Notes under the pieces: model-generated
The model's input: only the letters and a program-made list of their open reading frames with translations
Database searches by the model: none
What the model was told of the DNA's origin: nothing
NCBI RefSeq assembly: GCF_003254705.1
Contig: NZ_QFYR01000001.1
Location: forward strand, 682,001-746,000
Source of the DNA: Phenylobacterium deserti
Lineage (GTDB): Bacteria > Pseudomonadota > Alphaproteobacteria > Caulobacterales > Caulobacteraceae
Length of the DNA stretch: 64,000 nucleotides
Direction of reading: 5' to 3'
Part shown: in pieces, positions 23,787 through 32,260 of the stretch
How positions within the stretch are numbered: the first letter of the stretch is position 1
Layout: every line of letters starts with the position of its first letter
Position numbers and translations under genes: made by a program

Positions 23787-23996
23787 CTAGGGCGCCGTGC
23801 GCCCAAGCTGCTTCATTCGCGCCGTCAGTTCGGCGGCTCCGGCATAGGCTTCCTGCAGCTCGACGCTCCAGTAAAGCAGCTGATCCAGCGGGATGCGCTT
23901 TCCGGTGACGGCGCACAGAACATAGGCGCCGGGCTTCACCACATCGAAGTCGGGGGTGCCGTAGTCGAGGACGGCCTGCTGATCATCGAGCGCCAT
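23787..23996 (-). CDS. DUF2093 family small protein
   Basis: A 69-residue cytosolic protein with the DUF2093 pattern: LDYGTPDFDVVKPGAYVLCAVTGKRIPLDQLLYWSVELQEAY. The family is restricted largely to alphaproteobacteria and has no known function. It lies about 190 bases upstream of atpH on the same strand, in its own unit. Confidence 0.8.
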   Translation of the reverse strand: MALDDQQAVLDYGTPDFDVVKPGAYVLCAVTGKRIPLDQLLYWSVELQEAYAGAAELTARMKQLGRTAP

Positions 23997-24098
23997 GGGG
24001 GCTCATATAGAGAGCCGAGCGCACGGAAACAAAGCGGGCGCCGGCTCGCGAAAGCCGGCGCCCGTCGAGGCAAGCGTCCGATGGACGCCGGGAGAAAC

Positions 24099-24446
24099 TT
24101 ACTTGCCGGCCAGCTGCGTGGTGGCGCTGGCGCGGGCGATGGCGGTCTTGTTGCACTCGGCCAGCTGCTCGGCTTCGAGGGCGGCGCGCGACGAGGAGAA
24201 CGCCGCCACCGGACCGGCCTTGAGCGCGATGGTCTTGCAGGTGGCCACGCCGAAGGTGCGGGTGGTCGGGGCCGCGGCCACGCAGGCGTCGGCTTCGCAC
24301 TGGAACATGGCGCCGCCGGCGATGAACTTGGTCTTGGCGGCCACCGGCTTCTCGAGCTTGGCGGTCACGGCGTCGGCGGCGAAGGCCGAGGAGGCGGACA
24401 GGGCGGCGAGAGCGGCGCAGGCGGCCGCAAGGGTCTGAAGCTTCAT
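24099..24446 (-). CDS. Secreted cysteine-containing hypothetical protein
   Basis: A 115-residue exported protein: signal peptide MKLQTLAAACAALAALSASSAFA, then about 92 residues with four cysteines (CEADACV, TCKTIALKAG, LAECNKTA), probably two disulfides in the periplasm. No family is recognised. The start at 24446 is preferred over an upstream in-frame ATG at 24521 because it gives the signal peptide. Confidence 0.7.
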   Translation of the reverse strand: MKLQTLAAACAALAALSASSAFAADAVTAKLEKPVAAKTKFIAGGAMFQCEADACVAAAPTTRTFGVATCKTIALKAGPVAAFSSSRAALEAEQLAECNKTAIARASATTQLAGK

Positions 24447-24638
24447 GGGTGGTCTCCAGGTCGGGGAGGTGACTGACGACGGCTCGGCGCCCTGCCCGCG
24501 ATCCGCAACCTGTGTCCACACCGGCGGCGCCGCGAACTGAGCAACGTCAAGATAGCCGGCGGCGCTTCTGCCCGGCTACGCCTGATCATGCAAGGCGACT
24601 CTGCAAAACTGCAGAACAGCGTGCCGGCGCTTCGCGCC

Positions 24639-25112
24639 TCAGGCGCTCGCCCGTACCTCTTCCACCACGATCTCGGTCTTCACCGAGTTGGCGATGAAGC
24701 ATTCTTCGTGAGCGAGGTGATGAAGGTGGTCCGCCTGCTCCGGCGTGGGCGCGGCGCCCGCATAAGCGATCTGCGGCCGCAGCGTGACGCGCGTCACCGC
24801 CAGGCGCCCAGTCTCGTTCTTCTCCATGATCCCTGCCGCGTCGTCGCGATAGGCGGTGACCACGAAGCCGGCGTTGCGGGCCATGTGCAGGAAGGTCAGC
24901 ATGTGACAGGCCGAGAGGGAGGCCACCAGCATCTGCTCCGGATCCACCGCCCCCAGCGCCGCCCACTTGTTGCCGACGACGTGACGGGACGCCGTTCCCG
25001 GCACCTGCGGCCCATCTTCGAACCTCACCGAGTGGCCACGGCTGTAACGGCCGGCGGGGAAGTCCTCCCCCGCCTGCAAAGCCCAGTCGACGACCGCCCG
25101 GTAAGTCGCCAT
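24639..25112 (-). CDS. OsmC-family peroxiredoxin-like protein
   Basis: A 157-residue OsmC/YhfA-group protein reducing organic hydroperoxides through two conserved cysteines: C69 in SLSACHMLTFL and C138 in HEECFIANSVK. Length is typical. Its ATG overlaps the stop of the acyl-CoA dehydrogenase gene (TGATG), so the two are translated together, which suggests that it protects against lipid peroxides made during beta-oxidation. Confidence 0.9.
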   Translation of the reverse strand: MATYRAVVDWALQAGEDFPAGRYSRGHSVRFEDGPQVPGTASRHVVGNKWAALGAVDPEQMLVASLSACHMLTFLHMARNAGFVVTAYRDDAAGIMEKNETGRLAVTRVTLRPQIAYAGAAPTPEQADHLHHLAHEECFIANSVKTEIVVEEVRASA

Positions 25113-26899
25113 CAGAACGCCTCGGCCGGCAGGGCCATCATCAGTTCGGCGCCTGTCTTGAGCTTGGCCAGGTGCGCCGCCGTTTCCGGCAGGATCCGCT
25201 CGACGTAGTAGCGGCCGACCGTGACCTTGTTGGCGTAGAACGGGTCGGCGTCGCCGGCCGCGATCTTAGCCTGGGCCGCCTTGGCGGTTTGAGCCCACAT
25301 GTAGGCCAGCGCGGTCAGGCCGAAGAGCTGCAGATAGTCGGTGGACGCCGCGCCGGCGTTGTCCGGATTGGCCAGGCCGTTCTGCATCAGCCACATGGTG
25401 GCTTCCTGCAGTTCGCCCTTGGCCTTGGCGAGCCCGTCGATGAAAGGCTTCAGCTGCGGGTCGGCCTCGTTCTCGCCGATGTAGGCGTCGAGCTCGGCGA
25501 AGAAGGTCATCACCGCGCGGCCGCCGTTGGCCGCCAGCTTGCGCCCAACGAGGTCCAGCGCCTGCACCCCGTTGGTGCCTTCGTAGATCAGGGCGATCCG
25601 CACATCGCGCAGGTACTGGCTGACGGGGAAGTGCTCGGTGAAGCCGGAGCCGCCGTGCACCTGCATGGCGTCGGACGCAACCTTGAAGCCGCGGTCGGTC
25701 AGGAAGGCTTTCACCACCGGCGTCATCAGCGCCATGTAGTCCTGGCCCTTCTGGCGAACGGCCTCGTCGGGGCTGGCGTGCGCCAGGTCCCCCTGCAGCG
25801 CCGTCCAGGCCAGGAACGCCCGGCCGCCCTCGATCACCGCGCGGCTGTCCATCAGCATGCGGCGCACGTCCGGGTGGACGATGATCGGGTCGGCCGGACC
25901 TTCAGGGTTCTTGGGACCGGTGAGCGAGCGGCCCTGCAGGCGATCCCGAGCGAACTCGGCCGCGGCCTGATAAGCGGCTTCGGCTTGAGCGACGCCTTGC
26001 AGGCCGACGCCGATCCGCGCCTCGTTCATCATCACGAACATCAGGGCCAGGCCGCGGTTCTCCTCGCCCACCAGCCAGCCGGTCGCCTCCTCGTGACGGA
26101 TCACGCAGGTGGCGTTGCCGTGGATGCCCATCTTCTCTTCCAGGCCGTCGCAGAAGACGCTGTTGCGCTCGCCCGGATTGCCGTCCGCATCAGGGATGAA
26201 CTTCGGCACGATGAACAGGCTGATGCCGCGGGTGCCGGCCGGCGCCCCTTCGATCCGCGCGATCACCAGATGGACGATGTTCTCGGTGAGGTCGTGCTCG
26301 CCGCCCGAGATCCAAATCTTCTGGCCGCTGATCTTGTAGGTCCCGTCGCCCTGCGGAACCGCCTTGGTGCGCAGCAGGCCCAGGTCCGTGCCGCAGTGCG
26401 GCTCGGTGAGGTTCATGGTGCCGCCCCACTGACCGGACGCCAGCTTGGGCAGGTAAAGCTGCTTCTGCTCGTCCGACCCGCCCACATGGATGGCCGAATA
26501 GGCGCCATGCGTCAGGCCCGGGTACATGGAGAAGGCCATGTTGGCGCCGGACGACATTTCCGAGAACGCGATGTTGACCACGTGCGGCAGCCCCTGCCCG
26601 CCGTAGTTCGGGTCCGAGCCCAGCGCCGGCCAGCCGGCTTCCACCAGCTGGGCGTAGGCTTCCTTGAATCCTGGCGGGGTGACCACCGTGTGGTCCTCGT
26701 TCCAGGTGCAGCCGGTCTTGTCCCCGACGCTGTTCAGAGGGGCCAGGACTTCGCCAGTGAAGCGGCCGGCTTCCTCCAGAATCTGGTCCACCACGTCCAT
26801 GGAAGCATCGGCGAACGCCGGCAGGTCGGCGTACTGCTCCAGCTTCAGGACGTCGCGCAGCAGGAAGGCGTAGTCACGGACGGGCGGCTTATAGGGCAT
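25112..26899 (-). CDS. Acyl-CoA dehydrogenase (long form with C-terminal domain)
   Basis: A 595-residue FAD-dependent acyl-CoA dehydrogenase: N-terminal ACAD lead domain (YKPPVRDYAFLLRDVL), FAD site MNLTEPHCGTDLGLLRTKA, KIWISGGEHDL, and catalytic glutamate in IALIYEGTNGVQALDLVGRKL. The extra 120 C-terminal residues are the acyl-CoA dehydrogenase C-terminal domain of long-chain and aromatic-acid-type members. It catalyses the first beta-oxidation step. Upstream lies a same-strand MerR regulator gene, 49 bases away, which probably controls it. Confidence 0.92.
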   Translation of the reverse strand: MPYKPPVRDYAFLLRDVLKLEQYADLPAFADASMDVVDQILEEAGRFTGEVLAPLNSVGDKTGCTWNEDHTVVTPPGFKEAYAQLVEAGWPALGSDPNYGGQGLPHVVNIAFSEMSSGANMAFSMYPGLTHGAYSAIHVGGSDEQKQLYLPKLASGQWGGTMNLTEPHCGTDLGLLRTKAVPQGDGTYKISGQKIWISGGEHDLTENIVHLVIARIEGAPAGTRGISLFIVPKFIPDADGNPGERNSVFCDGLEEKMGIHGNATCVIRHEEATGWLVGEENRGLALMFVMMNEARIGVGLQGVAQAEAAYQAAAEFARDRLQGRSLTGPKNPEGPADPIIVHPDVRRMLMDSRAVIEGGRAFLAWTALQGDLAHASPDEAVRQKGQDYMALMTPVVKAFLTDRGFKVASDAMQVHGGSGFTEHFPVSQYLRDVRIALIYEGTNGVQALDLVGRKLAANGGRAVMTFFAELDAYIGENEADPQLKPFIDGLAKAKGELQEATMWLMQNGLANPDNAGAASTDYLQLFGLTALAYMWAQTAKAAQAKIAAGDADPFYANKVTVGRYYVERILPETAAHLAKLKTGAELMMALPAEAF

Positions 26900-26948
26900 G
26901 GCGGCTTCCGGTCTTAAAGGTCAGGAACTTGAGGGCGGTGGACGACGC

Positions 26949-27428
26949 CTACTTCACGTCAGCGTGCTCCACGTCGCCCAGGCGGCGGCGCAGCATCTGG
27001 TCGTAGTCCGCCGCTTGGGGCAGCAGGTCGGGGCGGGTCTCCTTCAGGCGCTTCTCCAGCGCCTCGCATCCCGCGCGCAGCTCTTCGATCGCGTTGTCGA
27101 TGTCGAGCTTCTGCTGCTCGAAGGCGACGATGCGCTCGCGGAACTTGCGCAAGGACCGCGCCGCCTGCTGCAGGCCGCCGTCGCCGACGTCGTAGAGATC
27201 CAGGATCTCACGGATCTCGGCCAGCGACAGGCCCACGCGTTTGCCACGCAGGATCAGCTGCAGGCGCGCCCGCTCTTTGTATGAGTAGACGCGGTTCAGC
27301 CCCTCGCGGGCGGGGGCGAGCAGCCCCTTGTCCTCATAGAACCGCAGGGCGCGCGGCGTGCAGCCGAACTCCATGCAGAGCTGGCGGATCGTGAAGGTGC
27401 GGTTCGGGCGGCGCAGGTCCGTCGACAT
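26949..27428 (-). CDS. MerR-family transcriptional regulator
   Basis: A 159-residue MerR protein: winged helix FTIRQLCMEFGCTPRALRFYEDKGLLAPAREGLNRVYSYK (residues about 11-50), then the effector-side coiled coil (FRERIVAFEQQKLDIDNAIEELRAGCEAL). No metal-binding CxxC at the C terminus, so it belongs to the group that senses organic or CoA ligands. GAGGAG 6 bases before the ATG at 27428 sets the start. It precedes the acyl-CoA dehydrogenase on the same strand, an arrangement often seen in fatty-acid or leucine catabolism control. Confidence 0.87.
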   Translation of the reverse strand: MSTDLRRPNRTFTIRQLCMEFGCTPRALRFYEDKGLLAPAREGLNRVYSYKERARLQLILRGKRVGLSLAEIREILDLYDVGDGGLQQAARSLRKFRERIVAFEQQKLDIDNAIEELRAGCEALEKRLKETRPDLLPQAADYDQMLRRRLGDVEHADVK

Positions 27429-27624
27429 GACGTGCTCCTCGGCCATGGGATGCAATCGGGCCGGCAGCTAAACGCCAGCTTCCGTTTACGTCAAGGGAAT
27501 GTGCTGACGTAGCGGCCTGCCGCGAAGGAAACGCACACCGGCGGCTTCCGGCGCCTACGGGCACGCAAAAGCCGCTCGAAAGGCGACCGGTGGAAAGCCT
27601 GGAGCCCTGCCGCGTTGGACGCAG

Positions 27625-28782
27625 GTGGATCCACACCGGCTGCCTCAGGTTCTCGATTGGCGTGACGCCCCGCACGGCCTCGCGCCGCCCCTGCTGTTCC
27701 ACCCAGACCTTGAGCAGATCGGGAAGCACGAGGGCCAGCTCGCCCGGGCGCTGTCGGACGTCGTTCAGGAGATCGCCCGACAAACGTGGGAGCGACGCGG
27801 GCAAGCATTCAGGGGCGTCCACGCCAAGAGCTTGGGGCTCATCGCCGGGCGGCTGAATGTGCGGCCGGACCTGCCGCCGTGGCTTGCTCAGGGTCTGTTC
27901 GCGTTCCCCGGCGAACATCCTTGCCTGATGCGGGTCTCAAGCTTGGCCGGCGACATCTTGCCGGAGGCCGTGTCTCTGCCTCGAGGCTGCGCCATCAAGG
28001 TTCTGGACGTTCACGGGCCGCGCCTCGCTGGCGCACCGGAGGCAGGTAGCCAGGACTTCGTGCTCGCCAACAGCCGAACGTTCAATGGCCGGAACGCCCG
28101 CCTTTTTCTTTGGGCTTTGCGGCGGCTTAGCCGCGTGGCCGAGCGGGGCGCAGGCGCGAAGATCCTTGCGTCACACCTCACCCGCCGCGCCGAGAAGCTG
28201 CTGGAGCGGTTCGGGCGAGAAAGTCCGGAGCTGAAAGCCGTCGGCGGACAGCCGCTGACCCATCCACTGGGAGACGCCTTCCACAGTCAACTGCCCATCC
28301 GTTTCGGAGATCACGCCGCGAAGTTCGCCCTTGTTCCAGCCTCTCCGGAACTGCGGGGCCTTTGGGACGCGCCGGTGGCGGATAGCGACCGCGAGGATGC
28401 GGTCCGTGAGGCGATCAGCAGGACCATGCAACGCTGCGGCGGCGCCTGGAGCCTCGCCGTCCAACTCTGCCGCGATCTGCGGTCAAACCCCATTGAGGAC
28501 GGGGCCGACGATTGGGACGAGGCAAGCAGCCCGTTCTTCGAAGTGGCTGAACTGCAGGTCGGGCCGCAAGCCGCTTGGGATGAACAGCACTCGCCTGAGC
28601 TGGATGCACGGATCGGCTTCTCGCCGTGGAATGGTCTAGAGGCGCATCGTCCTTTGGGCGCCCTGATGCGTCTGCGCCAGCTCAGCTATTCGGAATCATG
28701 CGGGGCTCGAGGGCAGCGCAACGCGGTCGACGTCCAAGCCCCAGCCAAGCTCGATCTTGAGCGGCTAACCTTGCGTAGATGA
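27625..28782 (+). CDS. Catalase-family (heme-dependent) protein
   Basis: A 385-residue protein of the divergent catalase family. It has RGVHAKSLGLIAGRLNV and PCLMRVSSLAGDILPEAVSLPRGCAIKVLDV (the catalase His and following strand), QDFVLANSRTFN, and a C-terminal HRPLGALMRLRQLSY typical of the family's short members. It lacks the classical catalase heme-tyrosine motif R-x3-Y near the C terminus as far as I can see, so peroxide dismutation is uncertain; peroxidase or lipid-linked roles are alternatives. GTG start. The gene uses less biased codons than its neighbours. Confidence 0.72.
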   Translation: MDPHRLPQVLDWRDAPHGLAPPLLFHPDLEQIGKHEGQLARALSDVVQEIARQTWERRGQAFRGVHAKSLGLIAGRLNVRPDLPPWLAQGLFAFPGEHPCLMRVSSLAGDILPEAVSLPRGCAIKVLDVHGPRLAGAPEAGSQDFVLANSRTFNGRNARLFLWALRRLSRVAERGAGAKILASHLTRRAEKLLERFGRESPELKAVGGQPLTHPLGDAFHSQLPIRFGDHAAKFALVPASPELRGLWDAPVADSDREDAVREAISRTMQRCGGAWSLAVQLCRDLRSNPIEDGADDWDEASSPFFEVAELQVGPQAAWDEQHSPELDARIGFSPWNGLEAHRPLGALMRLRQLSYSESCGARGQRNAVDVQAPAKLDLERLTLRR

Positions 28783-28850
28783 AAGGGAATTCACTCGACC
28801 CCGCGCCCTCGTCGCGGCGAAGCTGCAGCATCGACGGGACGGGGCTGGTG

Positions 28851-29807
28851 ATGAGACTTCCATTCGCGATGCTGGCTCTGGCTGCCGGCCTTGGCGGCTG
28901 CGCTTCCCTCGGTGGGGCTTCCGGGCCCGCAACCCCGCGCATCGACTACCACCAGCACCTCGTCAGCCCGGCCTTCGCGCCGATCGTGAAGTTCCCCGAG
29001 ATGGACGGCCAGGCGCTGGTGGCGCGGCTCGATGCGGCCGGCATGGAAAAGGCGGTGGCGCTGTCCATGGGCTACAGCTTCTCGGACGAGCGCAAGAAAC
29101 TGCCCGACCCTGCCGGCCTGACCCGGGCGGAGAATGACTGGACGGCACGGCAGGTGGTCGCCAGCGGCGGCCGCCTGATCGGTTTCTGCGGGGTCAATCC
29201 GCTGCGGCCGGAGGCGCTGTCCGAGATCGACCGCTGCCTTAGCCTGCCCGGCATGCGCGGCTTGAAGCTGCACCTCGGCAACAGCGGTGTCACCCTGCGC
29301 GACCCAGATCACGTCGCGCGCATGGAAGAGGTGTTCGCGCTTCTTCAGCGGCGCGGCGCGCCCGTGCTGATCCACATGCGAGCTAGGGGCGGAAAGGACT
29401 TCGGCGCGCCGGACGCCCAGATCTTCCTGGATCGCCTGGTCCCAAGAGCGCCCGACGTGGAGATCATCGTCGCCCACTTCGGCGGCGCGGGTCCCGGCTA
29501 CCCCGAACAGGCGGATGAGGTGATGGGCGTCTTCGCCGTCGCGGCCGAGCGCGGCGATCCGCGACTGCGCAACCTCTACTTCGACATGGCCACGATCCTC
29601 GTGGCCGACAGCACGCCGGAGGAAGGCGCGCGCGCCGGCCGGCGGGTCCGACAGCTCGGCCCCAAGCGCATTTTGTTCGGATCGGACATGGCCGCGCCGG
29701 GCGCGCCGAGCCTCAGCGACGCCTGGACCATCTTCCGCACCAAGGCGGGGCTGAGCGAGACGGAGGCGCGCGTGATCGCCGGCAACCGCCTGCGCTTCAC
29801 CCGCTAG
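28851..29807 (+). CDS. Amidohydrolase-family lipoprotein
   Basis: A 318-residue TIM-barrel hydrolase with a lipoprotein signal (MRLPFAMLALAAGLGGC, lipobox LGGC, Cys17), so it is probably anchored to the outer membrane or periplasmic face. Metal-ligand motif IDYHQHL, GLKLHL, IVAHFGG and FGSDMA are in the amidohydrolase-2 order. The ATG at 28851 is preferred over 28779 because of the lipobox. Same broad family as the 263-1129 gene. Its TAG shares CTAG (29804-29807) with the convergent lysK stop. Confidence 0.78.
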   Translation: MRLPFAMLALAAGLGGCASLGGASGPATPRIDYHQHLVSPAFAPIVKFPEMDGQALVARLDAAGMEKAVALSMGYSFSDERKKLPDPAGLTRAENDWTARQVVASGGRLIGFCGVNPLRPEALSEIDRCLSLPGMRGLKLHLGNSGVTLRDPDHVARMEEVFALLQRRGAPVLIHMRARGGKDFGAPDAQIFLDRLVPRAPDVEIIVAHFGGAGPGYPEQADEVMGVFAVAAERGDPRLRNLYFDMATILVADSTPEEGARAGRRVRQLGPKRILFGSDMAAPGAPSLSDAWTIFRTKAGLSETEARVIAGNRLRFTR

Positions 29808-31483
29808 GCCGCAACCAGTTCGCCCGCGAGCGCCCGCTCGATCAGAGCCAAAGTGCGGTCAACGCCGAAGATCGCCACGAAGGAGCCGAACCGCGGTCCG
29901 GTGGCCTGGCCAAGCAGCACCTCGTAGAGAGCGCCGAACCAGGCGCGCAGCGGCTCGAACCCGGCGGTCTTGCCCACGTCGAACACTTCGTTCTGGATCG
30001 CTTCGGCATCGGCCCCAGCGGGCAGCGCCTTGAGCCGCGCCACCAGGTCTTCCATGGCCGCCCGCTCCTGGTCGGTCGGCAGGCGGAACTTCTTCGAGGG
30101 CTTCACGAAGTCCTCGTAGTAGTTGATCGCATAGCCCGCGAGCTTGTCGAGCAGCGGCTCGCTCTGTGCGTTCGCGCCGGGAATGTAGCGCTCGATAAAG
30201 GCCCAGAGGATCTCCTTCGTCGAGGCGTCCGCCGCGCTGACCAGGTTCAGGAGCAAGGAGAAGCTGACCGGCGAGCCCGCTTCCGGCGGGGCGCCGCGAT
30301 GGACATGCCAGGCCGGATTGTCGATGGCCGGCTTCTCGCTCTCGCCCCGGGCGCGGTTGAAGGCGTCCAGCTGCTGCAGGTACTCGTCCGTCGCCTTCGG
30401 GATGACGTCGAAGTACAGCCGCTTGGCCGACTTCGGGCTCTGGTACATGTAGTAGGCCAGGCTCTCGGGCGTGCCGTAGCGCAGCCACTCCTCCATGGTC
30501 AGGCCGTTGCCCTTGGACTTCGAGATCTTCTGGTTGTTCTCGTCCATGAAGAGCTCGTAGTGGAAGGCCTCCGGCGGCTCGCCGCCCAGCGCCTTGCACA
30601 CCTTGTTGGACACCCGGACGCTGTCGACCAGGTCCTTGCCGCTCATCTCGTAGTCGACCTCGAGCGCCGTCCAGCGGGCCGCCCAGTCGGGTCGCCACTG
30701 CAGCTTCACATGGCCGCCGGTGACTGGAACTTCGGTCAACTCGCCGTCTTCGTCGGGGAAGGTGATGGTGCCCTTCTCCACGTTGCGCGCGACGGTCGGC
30801 GCCTGCAGGACCTTGCCGCTCTTGGGGCTGACCGGCAGGAACGGCGAATAGGTCGCCCGGCGCTCTTCGCCCAGGGTCGGCAGCATGATCGCCTGGATGG
30901 CGTCAAAGCGCGCCAGGACGCGCAGCAGCACCTCGTCGAACCGGCCGGACTTGTAGCATTCGGTCGAGGAATAGAAGTCGTAATCGAAGCCGAAGCCGTC
31001 CAGGAAGGCGAGCAGCCGGGCGTTGTTGTGCGCGCCAAAGCTCTCGTGCTCGCCGAAGGGGTCACGCACGGCGGTGACCGGCTTGTCGCGGTCCTCTTCC
31101 AGGATGTGCCGGTTGGGCACGTTGTCCGGGATCTTCCGCAAGCCGTCCATGTCGTCGGAGAAGACGATCAGCTTGGTGGGGATGGCGTCCTCGGTCAGGG
31201 CGCGGAAGGCGGTGCGCACCATGGTCGGGCGCGCGGCCTCGCCGAAGGTGCCCATGTGCGGCAGGCCGCTGGCGCCATAGCCGCACTGGAAAACGACGGG
31301 TTTGAGGAGCTGCGGGAACTGGGCCACCGCCTCGGCCGCCTTGCCCTCGTTGATCAGCGAAAAAGCCAGATCGCGCTCGGCGTCGGACAGACGCAGGCGG
31401 AGCACGCGGGAAAGCAGCAGGCGGGCCTGTTCGAACGGCCAGCTCTTGGCCTCGCGCGCCTGGTGGGAAAGTCCTTGCAGCAT
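29804..31483 (-). CDS. lysK: Class I lysyl-tRNA synthetase
   Basis: A 559-residue archaeal-type (class I) LysRS, the form used by alphaproteobacteria in place of class II LysS. The HIGH-like motif is in GYGASGLPHMGTFGE, and the KMSKS motif is KISKSKGNG. SSTECYKSGRFDEVL and the C-terminal helical anticodon domain complete the pattern. ATG at 31483 gives MLQGLSHQAREAKSWPF, the usual family start. Monocistronic by appearance. Confidence 0.95.
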   Translation of the reverse strand: MLQGLSHQAREAKSWPFEQARLLLSRVLRLRLSDAERDLAFSLINEGKAAEAVAQFPQLLKPVVFQCGYGASGLPHMGTFGEAARPTMVRTAFRALTEDAIPTKLIVFSDDMDGLRKIPDNVPNRHILEEDRDKPVTAVRDPFGEHESFGAHNNARLLAFLDGFGFDYDFYSSTECYKSGRFDEVLLRVLARFDAIQAIMLPTLGEERRATYSPFLPVSPKSGKVLQAPTVARNVEKGTITFPDEDGELTEVPVTGGHVKLQWRPDWAARWTALEVDYEMSGKDLVDSVRVSNKVCKALGGEPPEAFHYELFMDENNQKISKSKGNGLTMEEWLRYGTPESLAYYMYQSPKSAKRLYFDVIPKATDEYLQQLDAFNRARGESEKPAIDNPAWHVHRGAPPEAGSPVSFSLLLNLVSAADASTKEILWAFIERYIPGANAQSEPLLDKLAGYAINYYEDFVKPSKKFRLPTDQERAAMEDLVARLKALPAGADAEAIQNEVFDVGKTAGFEPLRAWFGALYEVLLGQATGPRFGSFVAIFGVDRTLALIERALAGELVAA

Positions 31484-31585
31484 GGGGGCGCCAGTACGCT
31501 GCGGGAAGCTCGGGCTCAAGCCGTTTTCGGAACCTGCGGCTCCGCTGGACGTCTAGCCCAAGGTTTTCAAGGAGCTGGGCTTTAG

Positions 31586-31966
31586 ATGAACCTGACGATC
31601 GCCAAGCGGGCTCTGGGCCTGCTCTCCATCGGCCTTGGCGTGCTGGCCGTGGCCGCGCCGCGCCGCGTGTCTCAGACGCTCGGCCTCCAGGCCGACGAGC
31701 AGACGGTCAGCGCCTTTGGCGCGCGGGAGATCGCTTCGGGTTCGGGCCTTCTGTCGCCGGTGAAGCCTGGCCCGTGGTTCTGGACGCGGGTGGGCGGGGA
31801 CATCATGGACCTCGCCGCCCTGCGCAACTCGCTGGGGCGCGACAACCCCAAGCGCCATATAGCGGCGGCGGTGACGGCCGTGGTGGCGGGGATCACCATC
31901 ATCGACACCGTCATCGCCATCCAGTCGCTGGTCGACAAGCGGGCGAACGCCCAAGCCGCCACTTAA
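31586..31966 (+). CDS. Small membrane protein, similar to the N-terminal half of COG5637 cyclase/dehydrase proteins
   Basis: A 126-residue protein with three or four short hydrophobic segments (ALGLLSIGLGVLAVAAPRRV, FWTRVGGDIMDLAAL, HIAAAVTAVVAGITIIDTVIAI). SLGL..PRRV..TLGL and FGAREIASGSGLL resemble the membrane half of cyclase/dehydrase-like SRPBCC proteins, without the SRPBCC domain. The AAGGAG site is present upstream. Function unknown; possibly a general stress membrane protein. Confidence 0.68.
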   Translation: MNLTIAKRALGLLSIGLGVLAVAAPRRVSQTLGLQADEQTVSAFGAREIASGSGLLSPVKPGPWFWTRVGGDIMDLAALRNSLGRDNPKRHIAAAVTAVVAGITIIDTVIAIQSLVDKRANAQAAT

Positions 31967-31995
31967 GGGCCTGCGACCTGAAGGGGACCTGGCCC

Positions 31996-32091
31996 TTAGC
32001 GGGCCAGGTTCGTGAGGAAGACCACAACCGCCAGCAGCGGGGTGGCGGCGAGCGTGACGTTGGCGAAGCCGAGCATATTGTTGGTGTTCAT
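31996..32091 (-). CDS. 31-residue single-pass membrane miniprotein (candidate)
   Basis: Too short for usual gene calling: ATG at 32091 to TAA at 31996, 31 residues (MNTNNMLGFANVTLAATPLL, then AVVVFLTNLAR). Codon third positions are almost all G or C, and a TGAGG ribosome site lies 7 bases upstream. One hydrophobic helix (about residues 8-27) is predicted with a polar N terminus and a basic end. Function unknown; it is convergent to the gene at 31586. Confidence 0.55.
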   Translation of the reverse strand: MNTNNMLGFANVTLAATPLLAVVVFLTNLAR

Positions 32092-32168
32092 GACGTGCCT
32101 CATCTGAGTTCTGTGTGGTGAGCGCCGGGTGGCGTCTCGATGAGGCTGGTATACGCAACAGCCGCCGC

Positions 32169-32231
32169 GAATACTCGTTAAGGCTGCGTCATGACACCGA
32201 ATTCACAAGATGAATACTCTGTAAGGTTGCG
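32169..32231. repeat. Pair of 20-bp direct repeats upstream of the exonuclease gene
   Basis: GAATACTC-N2-TAAGG-N-TGCG occurs at 32169-32188 and at 32212-32231 (17 of 20 identical), 43 bp apart, about four helical turns, 30 bases before the exonuclease ATG. This region is AT-richer than its surroundings and lies between divergent genes, so it may be a regulator-binding site. Confidence 0.55.
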
Positions 32232-32260
32232 CCGCCCGACCCCGCCCCAGATGGAATGAG

